Positions 11,456 to 20,765 of a stretch of DNA of 64,000 nucleotides are shown here, one piece after another. The stretch covers positions 124,001-188,000 of the forward strand of contig MKVL01000012.1 of NCBI GenBank assembly GCA_001899205.1. The letters run 5' to 3'. A program made the position numbers and the translations under genes. This DNA is from Mesorhizobium sp. 65-26 (GTDB taxonomy: Bacteria; Pseudomonadota; Alphaproteobacteria; Rhizobiales; Rhizobiaceae). The notes under the pieces are model-generated. The model ran no database searches and was not told where the DNA came from. It saw only the letters and a program-made list of their open reading frames with translations. Numbering within the stretch: the stretch's first letter is position 1; each line of letters starts with the position of its first letter.

Positions 11456-11494
11456 GCGGCACACAGAACAGAAGCAAAAGAACGGACAGGCACA

Positions 11495-12766
11495 ATGGCT
11501 ACCGAAATCCGCGTTCCGACCCTCGGCGAATCCGTCACCGAAGCGACCATAGGCAAGTGGTTCAAGAAGGTCGGCGACGCCATCGCCGCCGACGAGCCGC
11601 TGGTCGAGCTCGAAACCGACAAGGTGACGGTCGAAGTGCCGGCCGCGGCCGCCGGAACGCTGGCCGAGATCACCGCCAAGGAAGGCGAGACCGTGGGCGT
11701 CGGCGCCCTGCTCGGCTCGATCTCGGCAGGCGCCGCGCCGGCCACGAAGCCGCAGGCGGTGGCGCAGGCCTCCAGCCCGGATGCGGCTTCCACCGTCAAG
11801 CAGGCCGCAGCCGAGACGGCCAAGGTCGCCGGCGAAGGCGAATCCATAGAGCCGCGCACCATGCCGCCGGCTCCGGCCGCAGCCAAGCTGATCGCCGAGA
11901 ACAACCTGTCGGTCGACCAGGTTTCAGGCTCCGGCAAGCGCGGCCAGGTGCTCAAGGGCGATGTGCTCGACGCCATCTCGAAGGGCGCGCCCTCGCAGCC
12001 GGCGGAGACCCCCAGGGCAGCTCCCGCTCCCGTCGTGGCGCGCGCGCCGTCCTCGGCAGATGACGCGCCGCGCGAGGAGCGCGTGCGCATGACCAAGCTG
12101 CGCCAGACCATCGCGCGCCGCCTCAAGGAAGCGCAGTCGACGGCCGCCATGCTCACCACCTTCAACGAGGTGGACATGAGCGCCGTCATGGCGCTGCGCT
12201 CCAAGTACAAGGACGTGTTCGAGAAGAAGCACGGCGTGAAGCTCGGCTTCATGGGCTTCTTCACCAAGGCGGTGACACATGCGCTGAAGGAGATCCCGGC
12301 CGTCAACGCCGAGATCGACGGCACCGACATCATCTACAAGAACTTCGCCCATGTCGGCGTCGCCGTCGGCACCGACAAGGGGCTCGTGGTGCCGGTGGTG
12401 CGCGATGCCGACCAGATGTCGATCGCCGAGATCGAGAAGGAGATCGGCCGGCTGGGTCTCGCCGCGCGCGACGGCAAGCTGTCGGTTGCGGACATGCAAG
12501 GCGGCACGTTTACGATTTCAAACGGCGGCGTCTACGGCTCGCTGATGTCGACGCCGATCCTGAATGCGCCGCAGTCGGGCATTCTCGGCATGCACAAGAT
12601 CCAGGACCGGCCCGTCGTGGTCGGCGGCCAGATCGTGATCCGGCCGATGATGTACCTGGCGCTCAGCTACGATCACCGCATCGTCGACGGCAAGGAAGCG
12701 GTGACCTTCCTGGTGCGCGTCAAGGAAAGCCTGGAAGATCCGGAACGGCTGGTTCTCGATCTATGA
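11495..12766 (+). CDS. sucB: Dihydrolipoyl succinyltransferase (E2 of 2-oxoglutarate dehydrogenase)
   Basis: A 423-residue E2 subunit. Residues 1-80 form one lipoyl domain with the lipoylated lysine K43 in [14 protein letters not shown] flexible Ala/Pro linker (about 83-120) and a peripheral-subunit-binding domain ([20 protein letters not shown], about 128-165) follow. The C-terminal acyltransferase domain has the catalytic H394 and D398 in [12 protein letters not shown]. It transfers the succinyl group to CoA in the cytoplasmic complex with SucA and LpdA. It is cotranscribed with sucA (39-bp gap). Confidence 0.97.
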   Translation: MATEIRVPTLGESVTEATIGKWFKKVGDAIAADEPLVELETDKVTVEVPAAAAGTLAEITAKEGETVGVGALLGSISAGAAPATKPQAVAQASSPDAASTVKQAAAETAKVAGEGESIEPRTMPPAPAAAKLIAENNLSVDQVSGSGKRGQVLKGDVLDAISKGAPSQPAETPRAAPAPVVARAPSSADDAPREERVRMTKLRQTIARRLKEAQSTAAMLTTFNEVDMSAVMALRSKYKDVFEKKHGVKLGFMGFFTKAVTHALKEIPAVNAEIDGTDIIYKNFAHVGVAVGTDKGLVVPVVRDADQMSIAEIEKEIGRLGLAARDGKLSVADMQGGTFTISNGGVYGSLMSTPILNAPQSGILGMHKIQDRPVVVGGQIVIRPMMYLALSYDHRIVDGKEAVTFLVRVKESLEDPERLVLDL

Positions 12767-12849
12767 CGGCGTTCGGCGTCATCGCCGGGCGGTCTGGCGC
12801 TGATGCCGGCTAGGCTGGCTGCCTGAGGGTGACGAGAGGATCGCGCGCC

Positions 12850-13362
12850 ATGATCAGGGGTTTGCTTCATCGTGTCGGGATGGCGCCCGCTTTCGCGGCC
12901 GGCATGATTATGGCCACGGCCGAGGCGCGCGCCGCCTGCCCGATCGAGCTCTCCGTCTATGGCGAACCGGGCGGCGGCGCCGAGATCGACTTCACGCCGA
13001 CCGGCACGTCGGCGACGGTCACCAACACGTTCCGCCTGATACTCGACAACAATGTCGTGCTGAACGGCATCGTCATGTGGACGCAGGGCGTCTCGCGGCC
13101 GAACGGCGCGTTGATGTACAAATGCCCCGAGGGCGACGTCACCGGACCGGAGCTCGCCGCCTGCACGCTCTGGAACGGCGTCATCTACACGACCGACGAG
13201 AAGGGCGAGGTCGGCTTGCTGCCGGCGGAGGGCATAGAAGCGCCGAAGACGCTGATCCTGCCCGATCTCGGGCCTGTGCTCGACCATTCCGCCGCGCATG
13301 GCACCGGCGGTTTTTCCAAGGTGCCCGGCGACGTCTTCACGCTGAAGGGCTGCCAGGAATGA
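12850..13362 (+). CDS. Secreted protein of unknown function, 170 aa
   Basis: An N-terminal signal peptide (about 1-29, MIRGLLHRVGMAPAFAAGMI to EARAA) points to periplasmic export. The mature part is a small beta-rich domain with four Cys (ACPIEL, YKCPEG, AACTLW, KGCQE) that could form two disulfides. The ATG at 12850 is preferred because GAGAGGA lies 9 bases upstream; a GTG in frame at 12829 is also open. The stop overlaps the next gene's start (ATGA), so it is translationally coupled to the SDR gene. The family is not recognised. It lies between sucB and lpdA. Confidence 0.75.
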   Translation: MIRGLLHRVGMAPAFAAGMIMATAEARAACPIELSVYGEPGGGAEIDFTPTGTSATVTNTFRLILDNNVVLNGIVMWTQGVSRPNGALMYKCPEGDVTGPELAACTLWNGVIYTTDEKGEVGLLPAEGIEAPKTLILPDLGPVLDHSAAHGTGGFSKVPGDVFTLKGCQE

Positions 13363-14114
13363 GCGCCACGGGAAAGACGCTGCTGGTCACCGGCGGCGGT
13401 CGCGGCATCGGCGCTTCGGTGGCGCGGCAGGCCGCGCGGGCGGGTTATCGCGTCGCGCTGACCTATGTGTCGCAGCAGGGTCCGGCGCAGGCGGTTGTCG
13501 ATGCTATCGTCGGCGCTGGCGGCGAGGCCTTCGCGGTGCAGGGCGATGTCGGCAGCGAGGCCGACATACTGGCCGTGTTCGAGGCAGTCGACAGGACCTT
13601 CGGCGGGCTCGACGCGCTGGTCAACAATGCCGGCGTGCTGGAGGCGTTCTCGCGGCTCGACGGCATCGGCGCCGCGCGCATGGAACGGATCATGCGCGTC
13701 AACGTCATCGGCTCGATGCTGTGCGCCCGCGAGGCGGTGAAGCGCATGTCGACACGCCATGGCGGGCGCGGCGGCGCGATCGTCAACCTGTCGTCGATGG
13801 TGGCCGAGATCGGCGGCGCCGACCAGTATGTCGACTATGCCGCCTCGAAGGGCGCCATCAACTCCTTCACCATCGGGCTGGCGCGCGAGGTGGCGGCGGA
13901 GGGCATCCGCGTCAACGCCGTCAGCCCCGGCATGATCGACACCGAGATCCACGCCCTGTCTGGCCAGCCCGACCGCATCGCGCGCGTGGAAGGCGCGCTG
14001 CCGATGAAAAGAGCGGGCACGGCCGATGAAGTGGCCAGCGCTATCCTCTATCTTCTATCCGAAGCCGCGTCCTATACGACGGGCGCGATCTTGAACGTAA
14101 GCGGCGGCCGCTGA
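13359..14114 (+). CDS. SDR family oxidoreductase
   Basis: A 251-residue classical short-chain dehydrogenase. Cofactor motif TGGGRGIG is at 11-18, NNAG at 89-92, the catalytic Ser near 145-146 (NLSSM), and Tyr160 and Lys164 in YAASK. The C-terminal half shows PGMIDTEIH and the usual [10 protein letters not shown] ending. The sequence is of the 3-oxoacyl-ACP-reductase/glucose-dehydrogenase type; the substrate is not predictable. The start ATG overlaps the previous stop by 4 bp. It sits between sucB and lpdA in the same orientation, with a 23-bp gap to lpdA. Confidence 0.9.
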   Translation: MSATGKTLLVTGGGRGIGASVARQAARAGYRVALTYVSQQGPAQAVVDAIVGAGGEAFAVQGDVGSEADILAVFEAVDRTFGGLDALVNNAGVLEAFSRLDGIGAARMERIMRVNVIGSMLCAREAVKRMSTRHGGRGGAIVNLSSMVAEIGGADQYVDYAASKGAINSFTIGLAREVAAEGIRVNAVSPGMIDTEIHALSGQPDRIARVEGALPMKRAGTADEVASAILYLLSEAASYTTGAILNVSGGR

Positions 14115-14137
14115 GCGGCAGAGAGAAGGACACCATC

Positions 14138-15544
14138 ATGGCATATGACGTGGTTATCATCGGGTCGGGACCGGGCGGATATGTCTGCGCCATCAAGGCA
14201 GCTCAGCTCGGGCTGAAGACCGCCGTGGTGGAAAAGAATGCGACCTTCGGCGGCACCTGCCTCAACATCGGCTGCATTCCCTCGAAGGCGCTGCTTTATG
14301 CTTCCGAGATGTTCGCGGAAGCCGGCCATGCCTTCGACACGCTGGGCGTCGAGGTGAGCGCCCCCAAGCTCAACCTGACGAAGATGCTGGCGCACAAGGA
14401 CACGACGGTCGCCTCCAACGTCAACGGCGTCGCCTTCCTGTTCAAGAAGAACAAGATCGACTCCTTCCGCGGCACCGGCAAGGTGGTCGGCGCCGGCAAG
14501 GTCGCGGTCACCGGCGAGGACGGCAAGGTCGAGGAGATCGAGACGAAGAACATCGTCATCGCCACCGGGTCGGATGTCGCCGGCATTCCCGGCGTCAAGG
14601 TCGACTTCGACGAGAAGGTCGTGGTGTCCTCGACCGGCGCGCTGTCGCTGGCCAAGGTGCCCGGCCATCTGGTGGTCGTCGGCGGCGGCGTCATCGGGCT
14701 GGAGCTCGGCTCGGTGTGGGCGCGGCTCGGCGCCAAGGTCACGGTGGTCGAATTCCTCGACAACATCCTCGGCGGCATGGATGGCGAGGTGTCCAAGCAG
14801 TTCCAGCGGCTGCTTTCCAAGCAGGGCTTCGAGTTCAAGCTCGGCGCCAAGGTCACCGGCGTGGCCAAGGCCAAGAAGGGCGCCACCGTCACCTTCGAGC
14901 CGGTGAAGGGCGGCGCGGCCGAGACGATGGAGGCGGATGTGGTGCTGGTCGCCACTGGCCGTCGGCCCTATGCCGACGGGCTTGGCCTGAAGGAAGCCGG
15001 CGTGGAGATGGACGAGCGCGGCCGGGTGAAGACCGATGGCCATCTGCGGACCAACGTGCCCGGCATCTATGCGATCGGCGACGTGGTGGCCGGTCCGATG
15101 CTGGCGCACAAGGCGGAGGACGAAGGCGTGGCGGTGGCCGAAACCATCGCCGGCCAGGCCGGCCATGTGAACTACGACGTCATTCCGAGCGTCGTCTACA
15201 CCAGCCCGGAAGTCGCCTCCGTCGGCAAGACTGAGGAGGAGCTGAAGAAGGCCGGTATCGAGTACAAGGTCGGCAAGTTCCCGTTCAGCGCCAATGGCCG
15301 CGCGCGCGCCATGCTGCACACGGACGGCTTCGTGAAGATCCTGGCCGACAAGCACAATGACCGCGTGCTGGGCGTCCATATCGTTGGCTTCGGCGCCGGC
15401 GAGATGATCCACGAGGCGGCGGTGCTGATGGAGTTCGGCGGCTCTTCGGAGGATCTCGCACGCACCTGCCATGCGCACCCGACGATGTCGGAAGCTGTCA
15501 AGGAAGCGGCGCTGGCGACCTTCTTCAAGCCGATTCACATCTAG
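14138..15544 (+). CDS. lpdA: Dihydrolipoyl dehydrogenase (E3)
   Basis: A 468-residue FAD disulfide oxidoreductase that reoxidises the lipoyl groups of E2 with NAD+. FAD motif GSGPGGY is at 9-15, the redox-active pair C41 and C46 lies in [13 protein letters not shown], the NAD-binding [11 protein letters not shown] is central, and the C-terminal catalytic His/Glu are in HAHPTMSEA. Its place after sucAB marks it as the E3 of the 2-oxoglutarate complex, though it could also serve pyruvate dehydrogenase. A strong hairpin terminator follows about 80 bp after the stop. Confidence 0.96.
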   Translation: MAYDVVIIGSGPGGYVCAIKAAQLGLKTAVVEKNATFGGTCLNIGCIPSKALLYASEMFAEAGHAFDTLGVEVSAPKLNLTKMLAHKDTTVASNVNGVAFLFKKNKIDSFRGTGKVVGAGKVAVTGEDGKVEEIETKNIVIATGSDVAGIPGVKVDFDEKVVVSSTGALSLAKVPGHLVVVGGGVIGLELGSVWARLGAKVTVVEFLDNILGGMDGEVSKQFQRLLSKQGFEFKLGAKVTGVAKAKKGATVTFEPVKGGAAETMEADVVLVATGRRPYADGLGLKEAGVEMDERGRVKTDGHLRTNVPGIYAIGDVVAGPMLAHKAEDEGVAVAETIAGQAGHVNYDVIPSVVYTSPEVASVGKTEEELKKAGIEYKVGKFPFSANGRARAMLHTDGFVKILADKHNDRVLGVHIVGFGAGEMIHEAAVLMEFGGSSEDLARTCHAHPTMSEAVKEAALATFFKPIHI

Positions 15545-15626
15545 AGGCCTTAAACCCACACCCGTGGCCATCTGGCGCGGAGCGGTTTTCTGAAAAGTCC
15601 TCTCCAGGACCGCGTCTGAAAACAAA

Positions 15627-15660
15627 ACGGCCCGCCTTTCGGCGGGCCGTTCGTTCTCTA
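15627..15660. terminator. Bidirectional terminator between lpdA and the Pro-rich gene
   Basis: ACGGCCCGCC (15627-15636) pairs perfectly with GGCGGGCCGT (15641-15650) around a TTTC loop. T-rich sequence (TCGTTCTCT) follows on the plus strand, and an A-rich stretch before the stem gives a U-tract on the minus strand. It serves the convergent lpdA and minus-strand membrane-protein genes. Confidence 0.85.
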
Positions 15661-15672
15661 GCTGTAGCCCGA

Positions 15673-16011
15673 TTACTGAGCCGGAGCGGGAGCTGGGGCA
15701 GGCGCCGGAGCTGGTGCCGGAGCAGGCGCTGGAGCTGGTGCCGGGGCAGGAGCCGGCTCAGCAGGCTTCGCGGGCTCGGCCGGTTTCGCAGGCTCGGCGG
15801 GCTTGGCCGGTTCGGCTGGCGCCGGCGCCGGTGCCGGCGTCGTCGCGGCGGGCGCCTCGGGCGCCGGGGCATGCTCGCCGCCGCTTCTTCCGAAAACATA
15901 GTACGCGACAATGGCCAGGATGATGACAACAAGGGCGATCAGCCATCCGCTGCCGCCGCCACTCGCGGGCGGGGTGCTTGGAGGGGTGAGAGGGTCGTTG
16001 GGATTGGCCAT
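15673..16011 (-). CDS. Pro/Ala-rich single-pass membrane protein, 112 aa
   Basis: Residues 1-22 are a Pro/Ser/Gly-rich N-terminus and 23-41 a transmembrane helix (WLIALVVIILAIVAYYVFG). The rest is low complexity: four KPAEPA-type repeats followed by a long run of Ala-Pro pairs to the C-terminus. The layout, a cytoplasmic tail, one membrane pass and a stiff Pro-rich periplasmic stalk, resembles TonB-like or wall-spanning linkers, but no functional domain follows. The start at 16011 has AAGGAGG directly upstream on the minus strand; an upstream in-frame ATG at 16047 does not. The repetitive DNA may vary in copy number between strains. Function unknown. Confidence 0.65.
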   Translation of the reverse strand: MANPNDPLTPPSTPPASGGGSGWLIALVVIILAIVAYYVFGRSGGEHAPAPEAPAATTPAPAPAPAEPAKPAEPAKPAEPAKPAEPAPAPAPAPAPAPAPAPAPAPAPAPAQ

Positions 16012-16262
16012 GAAATGTGTCCTCCTTGAATGAAAGGGATCAATCAACAGTCATCAACGCACGATCCGCCAATGAGTTTCACGCGGACGGCGGAATGCCG
16101 GGAGGGCCAGCCTTCCGGCCTGGCAACTCCGGCGAGAAACGGATCGCCGTCCTTGCCCTTCTCCTTGTCCTCAAGCAATTCCTGGGGGAAGCGTTACGCG
16201 CTTTTCCCGGCAAAACCGACACAAAGTTTCGCTGGAACTGCCCAGGGCGGCCGCCACGCGAC

Positions 16263-17330
16263 TCAGTTGACGACGGTGACAGTATAGCCTGCCTTGCGAA
16301 AATCCTCGACCAGCCCGTCGGGGCCGGGCAGATGCAGCGCTCCGACCGCCATGAAGACGTTGCCCCTGGCGAGGATCGGGGCCGCGCGCTCGGCCATCAC
16401 CTTGTTGCGGTTGGTGACGATGGTCTGCTCGAATTCGGCAAAGCCGGCCTGGTCGTCGGCCTGGCCCGGGGCAACGGCCTTCAGCGCCGGCATGATCATG
16501 CCGATCTCGCCACGCAGGTAGAGCGCGATCATGGTCTCGTTGACGTCCTTGATCTTGTCGCCGAGCTTCAACGTATCGATCAGGCTCCTGACATGGAAGG
16601 CGACCGGCAGCGAGGCCATGGCGCGGAGCTGCTCCGTCGCAGTCTCGAGACCTTCCACGGCCTTGCCCGCCGCCTTGCCGTCGCGGGCCAGCTTGGTGTC
16701 GAGCACGGGCGCGCCCTGTCCCTGCCGGGCGAGCTCGCAGGGCGACATCGCCACCATGGTGGACAGCAGCCAGGGCTGCATCTTGGCGACCGAGAAGGGC
16801 GGTATGCCGCGCGCGTCGAGAGCCTTGTTCACGATCTCGGCGTCCTGCGGCGACATCAGCGAGGTCAGCGTCGTGCTGTCCGTGAACATCATCAGGTTCG
16901 GCTCCTTGGCGAGCGCGCCCATCATGGCGTTCTTGTCCAGCGCGTCCGTCGTCTCGATGATCACGGTGTCGGTGGCGTCGAATGCCTGTTGCGCGGCGGG
17001 CGGCAGCGTGGTGACGCGCGGGTCCGAAAAATGCAGCGTGCCGAACAGGAAGGACGGTTTCTGGCCGGATTTCTCCAGCTTCCACAACCGGCCCTTGCCG
17101 TTGGCCACGGCGGCGGCCTGTGCCTCGACGTCGCGATAGGCGGCCGCGTTGTTCTTGCTGAGCTCGGCCACGAGGTCGTCGCCGCCGCAGACGGGCGTGT
17201 CGGCGCGCGCCTTGCTCGCGGCCATCAGCACCACGGCCAGGAACAGCAGGAAGGCCAGCACGTTGAGCGCGGCCAGCAGCTTCATCGACGCCAGGCTGGC
17301 GCGGTCGGCTATGGCGATGACACGTTTCAT
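16263..17330 (-). CDS. TraB/GumN family protein
   Basis: A 355-residue protein of the TraB/GumN (PF01963) family, now thought to be Tiki-like metalloproteases. A hydrophobic N-terminal segment (about 18-40) forms a signal or anchor ending in SKARAD. The diagnostic GTLH motif lies at about 97-100, a second conserved segment is MQPWLLS, and the C-terminal motif is MAVGALHLPGPDGLVEDF. The preferred start is the ATG at 17330 with GAAAGG upstream; a GTG at 17378 in the same frame would add 16 residues. It lies downstream of xerC on the same strand with a 139-bp gap. The substrate is unknown. Confidence 0.85.
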   Translation of the reverse strand: MKRVIAIADRASLASMKLLAALNVLAFLLFLAVVLMAASKARADTPVCGGDDLVAELSKNNAAAYRDVEAQAAAVANGKGRLWKLEKSGQKPSFLFGTLHFSDPRVTTLPPAAQQAFDATDTVIIETTDALDKNAMMGALAKEPNLMMFTDSTTLTSLMSPQDAEIVNKALDARGIPPFSVAKMQPWLLSTMVAMSPCELARQGQGAPVLDTKLARDGKAAGKAVEGLETATEQLRAMASLPVAFHVRSLIDTLKLGDKIKDVNETMIALYLRGEIGMIMPALKAVAPGQADDQAGFAEFEQTIVTNRNKVMAERAAPILARGNVFMAVGALHLPGPDGLVEDFRKAGYTVTVVN

Positions 17331-17469
17331 GGCGGCCTTTCGTGTTTCGGCCGTGATCTTTTTCCAGGACCCGGCCACGCGGCGCCTCCCGGCGCCTCGC
17401 CTCCGTGGTCTTAGGCCCGAAAAGCGGCAAAACCGTTAACCGTTGGCGAACAGGCTCGCGCGGGCGCGG

Positions 17470-18408
17470 TCACGCACGGGGATGGGCGGATTCGTAGACC
17501 TCGAGCAGTCTTGCCGTGTCGACGCCGGTGTAGACCTGGGTGGTCGACAGGCTGGCGTGGCCGAGCAGCTCCTGGATGGTGCGCAGGTCGCCGCCCCGGC
17601 CGAGCAGGTGGGTGGCGAAGGAATGGCGCAGCGCATGCGGGGTCGCGGTCTCCGGCAGGTTGAGCGCCGAACGCATCCTGGCCATCTCGCGCTGGACGAT
17701 GGCCGGGTTGAGCGGGCCGCCACGGGCGCCCCGAAACAGCACTCCCTTGGGGTCGAGATGGAACGGACAAAGCCGGCGATATTCGGCGACCGCCTTCAGC
17801 GCCACGGGCAGCACCGGCACCAGCCGCGTCTTGCCGCCCTTGCCAGTGACGCGCAGCACCGTGTCGGCCTCCGACGCCAGCTCGGCCGCGGTGAGGCCGA
17901 GCGCCTCGGAAATGCGCAGTCCCGAGCCGTAAAGCAACGTCAGCACGGCGGCGTTGCGGGCCGCGATCCAGGGTTCCTCGGCAAGCTGGCCTTCCACCGA
18001 CACGACCTTGATGGCGTCCGTCGCGGTAAGCGGCTTGGGCAGCGACTTGGGCTGGCGCGGCGCGCGCAGGGCGGTGGCGCCGGCGGCGTTTACCAGGCCG
18101 CGCCTTTCGAGGAAGCGCAGCAGCGAGCGGATGCCGGCAAGGCCGCGGCCCAGCGTGCGCGCGCCGGCGCCCTCGGCACGGCGCGCCGCGAGGAAGCCGC
18201 GCAGGTCGGCCGGGCGCAGGTCGGCAATGTCGGAAATGCCGGGCGGTCCGCCGCAATGGCCGGTCAGGAAATGCAGGAATTGCCGCGTGTCGCGCTCGTA
18301 GGCCTCGACGGTTTCAGGCGAAAGCCGCCGCTCGTGCGCCAGCATTTTCAGCCAGGCTTCGCGCGCCGCCTGAAGGTCGGGTTTGGCCGGGATGAGGAAT
18401 TCCTGCAT
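17470..18408 (-). CDS. xerC: Tyrosine recombinase XerC
   Basis: A 312-residue tyrosine recombinase that with XerD resolves chromosome dimers at dif. The N-terminal SAM-like core-binding domain spans about 12-110. The catalytic set is complete: R165 (GSGLRISEAL), K190 (TGKGGKTR), H258 and R261 (HALRHSF), H284 (LGHASLSTTQ) and the nucleophile Y293. Length fits housekeeping Xer proteins rather than phage integrases, and no mobile-element features surround it. No dif-like site was recognised in the window. The activator FtsK is encoded 27 kb away. Confidence 0.93.
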   Translation of the reverse strand: MQEFLIPAKPDLQAAREAWLKMLAHERRLSPETVEAYERDTRQFLHFLTGHCGGPPGISDIADLRPADLRGFLAARRAEGAGARTLGRGLAGIRSLLRFLERRGLVNAAGATALRAPRQPKSLPKPLTATDAIKVVSVEGQLAEEPWIAARNAAVLTLLYGSGLRISEALGLTAAELASEADTVLRVTGKGGKTRLVPVLPVALKAVAEYRRLCPFHLDPKGVLFRGARGGPLNPAIVQREMARMRSALNLPETATPHALRHSFATHLLGRGGDLRTIQELLGHASLSTTQVYTGVDTARLLEVYESAHPRA

Positions 18409-18567
18409 GGCGGAATTGTCCGGCAGTCAGGTTAGCAAGCGGTGAAGAGGGGATCGTTGAAATAGCGATCGTGCGGACCCTGGGTCCGATCTTTGCGCAT
18501 CGTCGTTCCGAAAATCGATTTCGATTCTTGGGGGCATGCGTTACAGCAGGGCAAAGGAAGTGCCCCG
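18409..18567 (+). promoter_or_regulatory. xerC-rimM divergent intergenic region
   Basis: 159 bp between the divergent xerC and rimM. It holds a tight inverted repeat CGGACCC-T-GGGTCCG (18474-18488) and, further on, CCGAAAATCGATTTCGATT, a partly palindromic AT-rich stretch. Promoters for both genes are expected here, but no convincing -35/-10 pair was picked out. AAAGGAAG serves as the rimM ribosome site. Confidence 0.4.
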
Positions 18568-19164
18568 ATGTCGAAGCTCCAGAACCCCGTCCAGATGGCC
18601 GTGATCGGCGCCGCGCACGGCATCAAGGGCGAATTGCGCGTCAAGACCTTCACCGGCGATCCGCTGGCGCTGGCCGATTACGGGCCGCTCTACACCAGGG
18701 ATGGCCGCGCCTTCCAGATTACGGACATCAGGCCCGCCAACACGGTCGTGGTGGTGCGCTTCAAGGGCGTCAACGACCGCAACGCGGCCGAGGCGCTTGC
18801 CGGAACTGAGCTGTTCGTCGACCGCTCGATGCTGCCCGACGACGGCGAGGAGGACGAGTTCTACCACGCCGACCTGATCGGCCTCGAGGTGCGGGACGAG
18901 ACCGGCGCCATCGGCAGGGTTGTCGCGGTGCATAATTTCGGCGGCGGCGACATACTCGACGTGACGCTTGCCGGGCGAAAGGGCGTGCTGATCCCGTTCA
19001 CCCAGGCCGCCGTGCCGGAAGTCGCGATTACGCAGGGCTTCGTGCGCGTCGATGCCGTGGCCGCGGGTCTCGTCGGCGACGATGATCCGGATGCGCCCGG
19101 CCGGGACGAGTTCAAGCCCGAGGGCAGGCCGCGCGGACCGAAGGATGCCGGGGGCAACCGGTGA
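18568..19164 (+). CDS. rimM: Ribosome maturation factor RimM
   Basis: A 198-residue 16S rRNA processing factor that binds S19 and aids 30S head assembly. The N-terminal RimM barrel has the signature [16 protein letters not shown], followed by the PRC-barrel domain ([16 protein letters not shown] to [13 protein letters not shown]). The C-terminus has an extra Asp/Gly-rich tail. The ATG at 18568 follows AAAGGAAG and gives the family start. The stop overlaps the trmD GTG start by 4 bp, so the two are translationally coupled, as in the common rpsP-rimM-trmD-rplS operon. rpsP is not next to it here. Confidence 0.95.
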   Translation: MSKLQNPVQMAVIGAAHGIKGELRVKTFTGDPLALADYGPLYTRDGRAFQITDIRPANTVVVVRFKGVNDRNAAEALAGTELFVDRSMLPDDGEEDEFYHADLIGLEVRDETGAIGRVVAVHNFGGGDILDVTLAGRKGVLIPFTQAAVPEVAITQGFVRVDAVAAGLVGDDDPDAPGRDEFKPEGRPRGPKDAGGNR

Positions 19165-19862
19165 GCTTTTCCGCCTCGGTGCTGACGCTCTATCCGGAGA
19201 TGTTTCCCGGTGCGCTCGGCGTGTCGCTGGCCGGCCGCGCGCTGGAGGCGGGCACATGGTCGCTGGAGGCGATCCAGATCCGCGATTTCGCCACAGACAA
19301 ACATCGCACGGTCGACGACACGCCGGCCGGCGGCGGCGCCGGCATGGTGATGCGCGCCGACGTTCTGGCGAAGGCAATCGACCACGCCTCGCCGCCGGGG
19401 GATGAGCGGCCGAGGCTGCTGATGAGCCCGCGCGGCCGGCCGTTGACGCAGGCCCGCGTGCGCGAGCTGGCCGCCGGGCCTGGCGCGGTGATCCTTTGCG
19501 GCCGCTTCGAAGGCGTCGACCAGCGGCTGATCGAGGCGCGCGGGCTTGAGGAGGTTTCCATCGGCGATTTCATCCTGTCGGGCGGCGAGCCGGCGGCGCT
19601 GGTGCTGCTCGACGCGGTCGTGCGGCTGCTGCCCGGCGTCATGGGCAATGCCGTCTCGGGCGATGAGGAGAGCTTCGAGAACGGCCTGCTCGAACACCCG
19701 CATTACACGCGGCCGCAGGAATTCGAGGGCAGGCCGATCCCGGAGGTGCTGACCTCCGGCAACCACAAGAAGATCGCCGAATGGCGTCGCGCCGAGGCCG
19801 AGAGGTTGACCCGGGAGCGACGGCCGGACCTGCTGGAATCCGAGTGGTTCAGCAAGGGCTGA
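19161..19862 (+). CDS. trmD: tRNA (guanine-N1-)-methyltransferase
   Basis: A 233-residue SPOUT methyltransferase that makes m1G37 in tRNA and prevents frameshifting. The N-terminal [12 protein letters not shown], the [14 protein letters not shown] segment, the trefoil-knot SAM site ([22 protein letters not shown]) and the C-terminal HYTRP motif are all present. It starts at a GTG overlapping the rimM stop. It ends in FSKG, encoded within one arm of a perfect hairpin shared with the convergent TSUP gene. rplS, its usual operon partner, lies 1.1 kb on, beyond that convergent gene. Confidence 0.96.
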   Translation: MSFSASVLTLYPEMFPGALGVSLAGRALEAGTWSLEAIQIRDFATDKHRTVDDTPAGGGAGMVMRADVLAKAIDHASPPGDERPRLLMSPRGRPLTQARVRELAAGPGAVILCGRFEGVDQRLIEARGLEEVSIGDFILSGGEPAALVLLDAVVRLLPGVMGNAVSGDEESFENGLLEHPHYTRPQEFEGRPIPEVLTSGNHKKIAEWRRAEAERLTRERRPDLLESEWFSKG

Positions 19863-19886
19863 GGCCCGCGCTCAGCCCTTGCTGAA
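19848..19886. terminator. Convergent terminator formed by the two 3' coding ends
   Basis: TTCAGCAAGGGCTGA (19848-19862) and TCAGCCCTTGCTGAA (19872-19886) form a perfect 15-bp stem around a 9-nt loop. Each arm is the last five codons, including the stop, of one gene: trmD on plus, the TSUP permease on minus, both reading Phe-Ser-Lys-Gly-stop. No long T-run follows. Confidence 0.75.
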
Positions 19887-20624
19887 ATAATAGAAGGCGA
19901 GAAACAGGCCGACGGCGATGACGAAGCCGCGCACCACGTTCTGCGGCACGCGCCTGGCGATCCACACGCCGGCATAGCCGCCCAGCGCCACGCCCGGGAT
20001 CATGACGATCGCCTGCGGCCAGGCGACGACGCCACCGGAAACGAACACCAGTATGGCGACGGCGGCGATGACGATGGACAGCATGTTCTTCAGCGCGTTA
20101 AGCCGATGGTAGTCGCCGGCCTGGGTGAGGCCGAGGGTGGCCAGCATCATCACCCCCATGCCGGCGCCGAAGAAGCCGCCATAGACGGCGGTCACGAACT
20201 GCACGAGCGATCCCGCCAGCGAGCCGACCGAGGCCCGGTGTTCCGGTCCCGGCGCCGGCTTCAGCCAGGGGCCCGCGGCGAACAGGGCGGTGGCGCCGAT
20301 GAGCAGCCACGGCACCAGCGCCCGGAAGGAAGGGTTGGAAAGGGCAAGCAGGGTGAGCGCGCCGGCAAGGGCGCCGGCGGCCGAGATCAGGCAGAGCAGC
20401 AACGCGCCGCGCCAGAAGTGCCTGATGTCGTCGAGATAGGCGAGCGTCGAGGTGATGTAGCCCGGGAACTGCGCCACCGAGGAGGTGGCGTTGGCGGCGA
20501 TCGGCGGCAGGCCGATCAGCGTCATGGCGCCGAAGGTGACGAAGGTGCCGCCGCCGGCGATGGCGTTGACCGCGCCGGACAGAAGGCCGGCAAGAAAGAG
20601 CAAGGCTGCGTCGAAGATTGACAT
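19872..20624 (-). CDS. TSUP (TauE/SafE) family membrane transporter
   Basis: A 250-residue integral membrane protein with about eight hydrophobic segments and the family features: an N-terminal FLAGLLSGAVNAIAGGGTFV repeat-start motif and the second-half counterpart AVYGGFFGAGMGVMML. TSUP proteins export or import sulfite, sulfonates or other organic acids; the substrate is unknown. The frame opens at 20765 but the start MSIFDAALLF at 20624 fits the family. It lies on the minus strand between trmD and rplS, breaking the usual trmD-rplS operon, and ends in the shared hairpin with trmD. Confidence 0.88.
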   Translation of the reverse strand: MSIFDAALLFLAGLLSGAVNAIAGGGTFVTFGAMTLIGLPPIAANATSSVAQFPGYITSTLAYLDDIRHFWRGALLLCLISAAGALAGALTLLALSNPSFRALVPWLLIGATALFAAGPWLKPAPGPEHRASVGSLAGSLVQFVTAVYGGFFGAGMGVMMLATLGLTQAGDYHRLNALKNMLSIVIAAVAILVFVSGGVVAWPQAIVMIPGVALGGYAGVWIARRVPQNVVRGFVIAVGLFLAFYYFSKG

Positions 20625-20765
20625 CCGGGGTCGCCGAGGAGAACGGGTGATGTCCCGGCTTAGAATAAATCGGGCCGAAGTGCGAAGGTGTTTTCCGCGC
20701 CGAACCGCGAGCCAACGCGGGGCGGTTCGATCTTGCCGTGTCGCGGCAGCGTGTTCGCCGCGCAA

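Noticed and set aside
8432-11464. A 1010-codon open frame antisense to sucA
   Set aside because: It exactly mirrors sucA, a certain gene, has no recognisable motifs and a composition (Arg, His, Val, Asp runs) typical of antisense frames in GC-rich DNA.
15673-15830. Repetitive DNA considered as a CRISPR or tandem-repeat array
   Set aside because: The repeats are coding (Ala-Pro and KPAEPA units in one frame), with no conserved direct repeat plus unique spacers.
17470-18408. xerC considered as a phage or island integrase
   Set aside because: Housekeeping XerC length and motifs, core-gene neighbours, no tRNA gene and no attachment-site repeats nearby.
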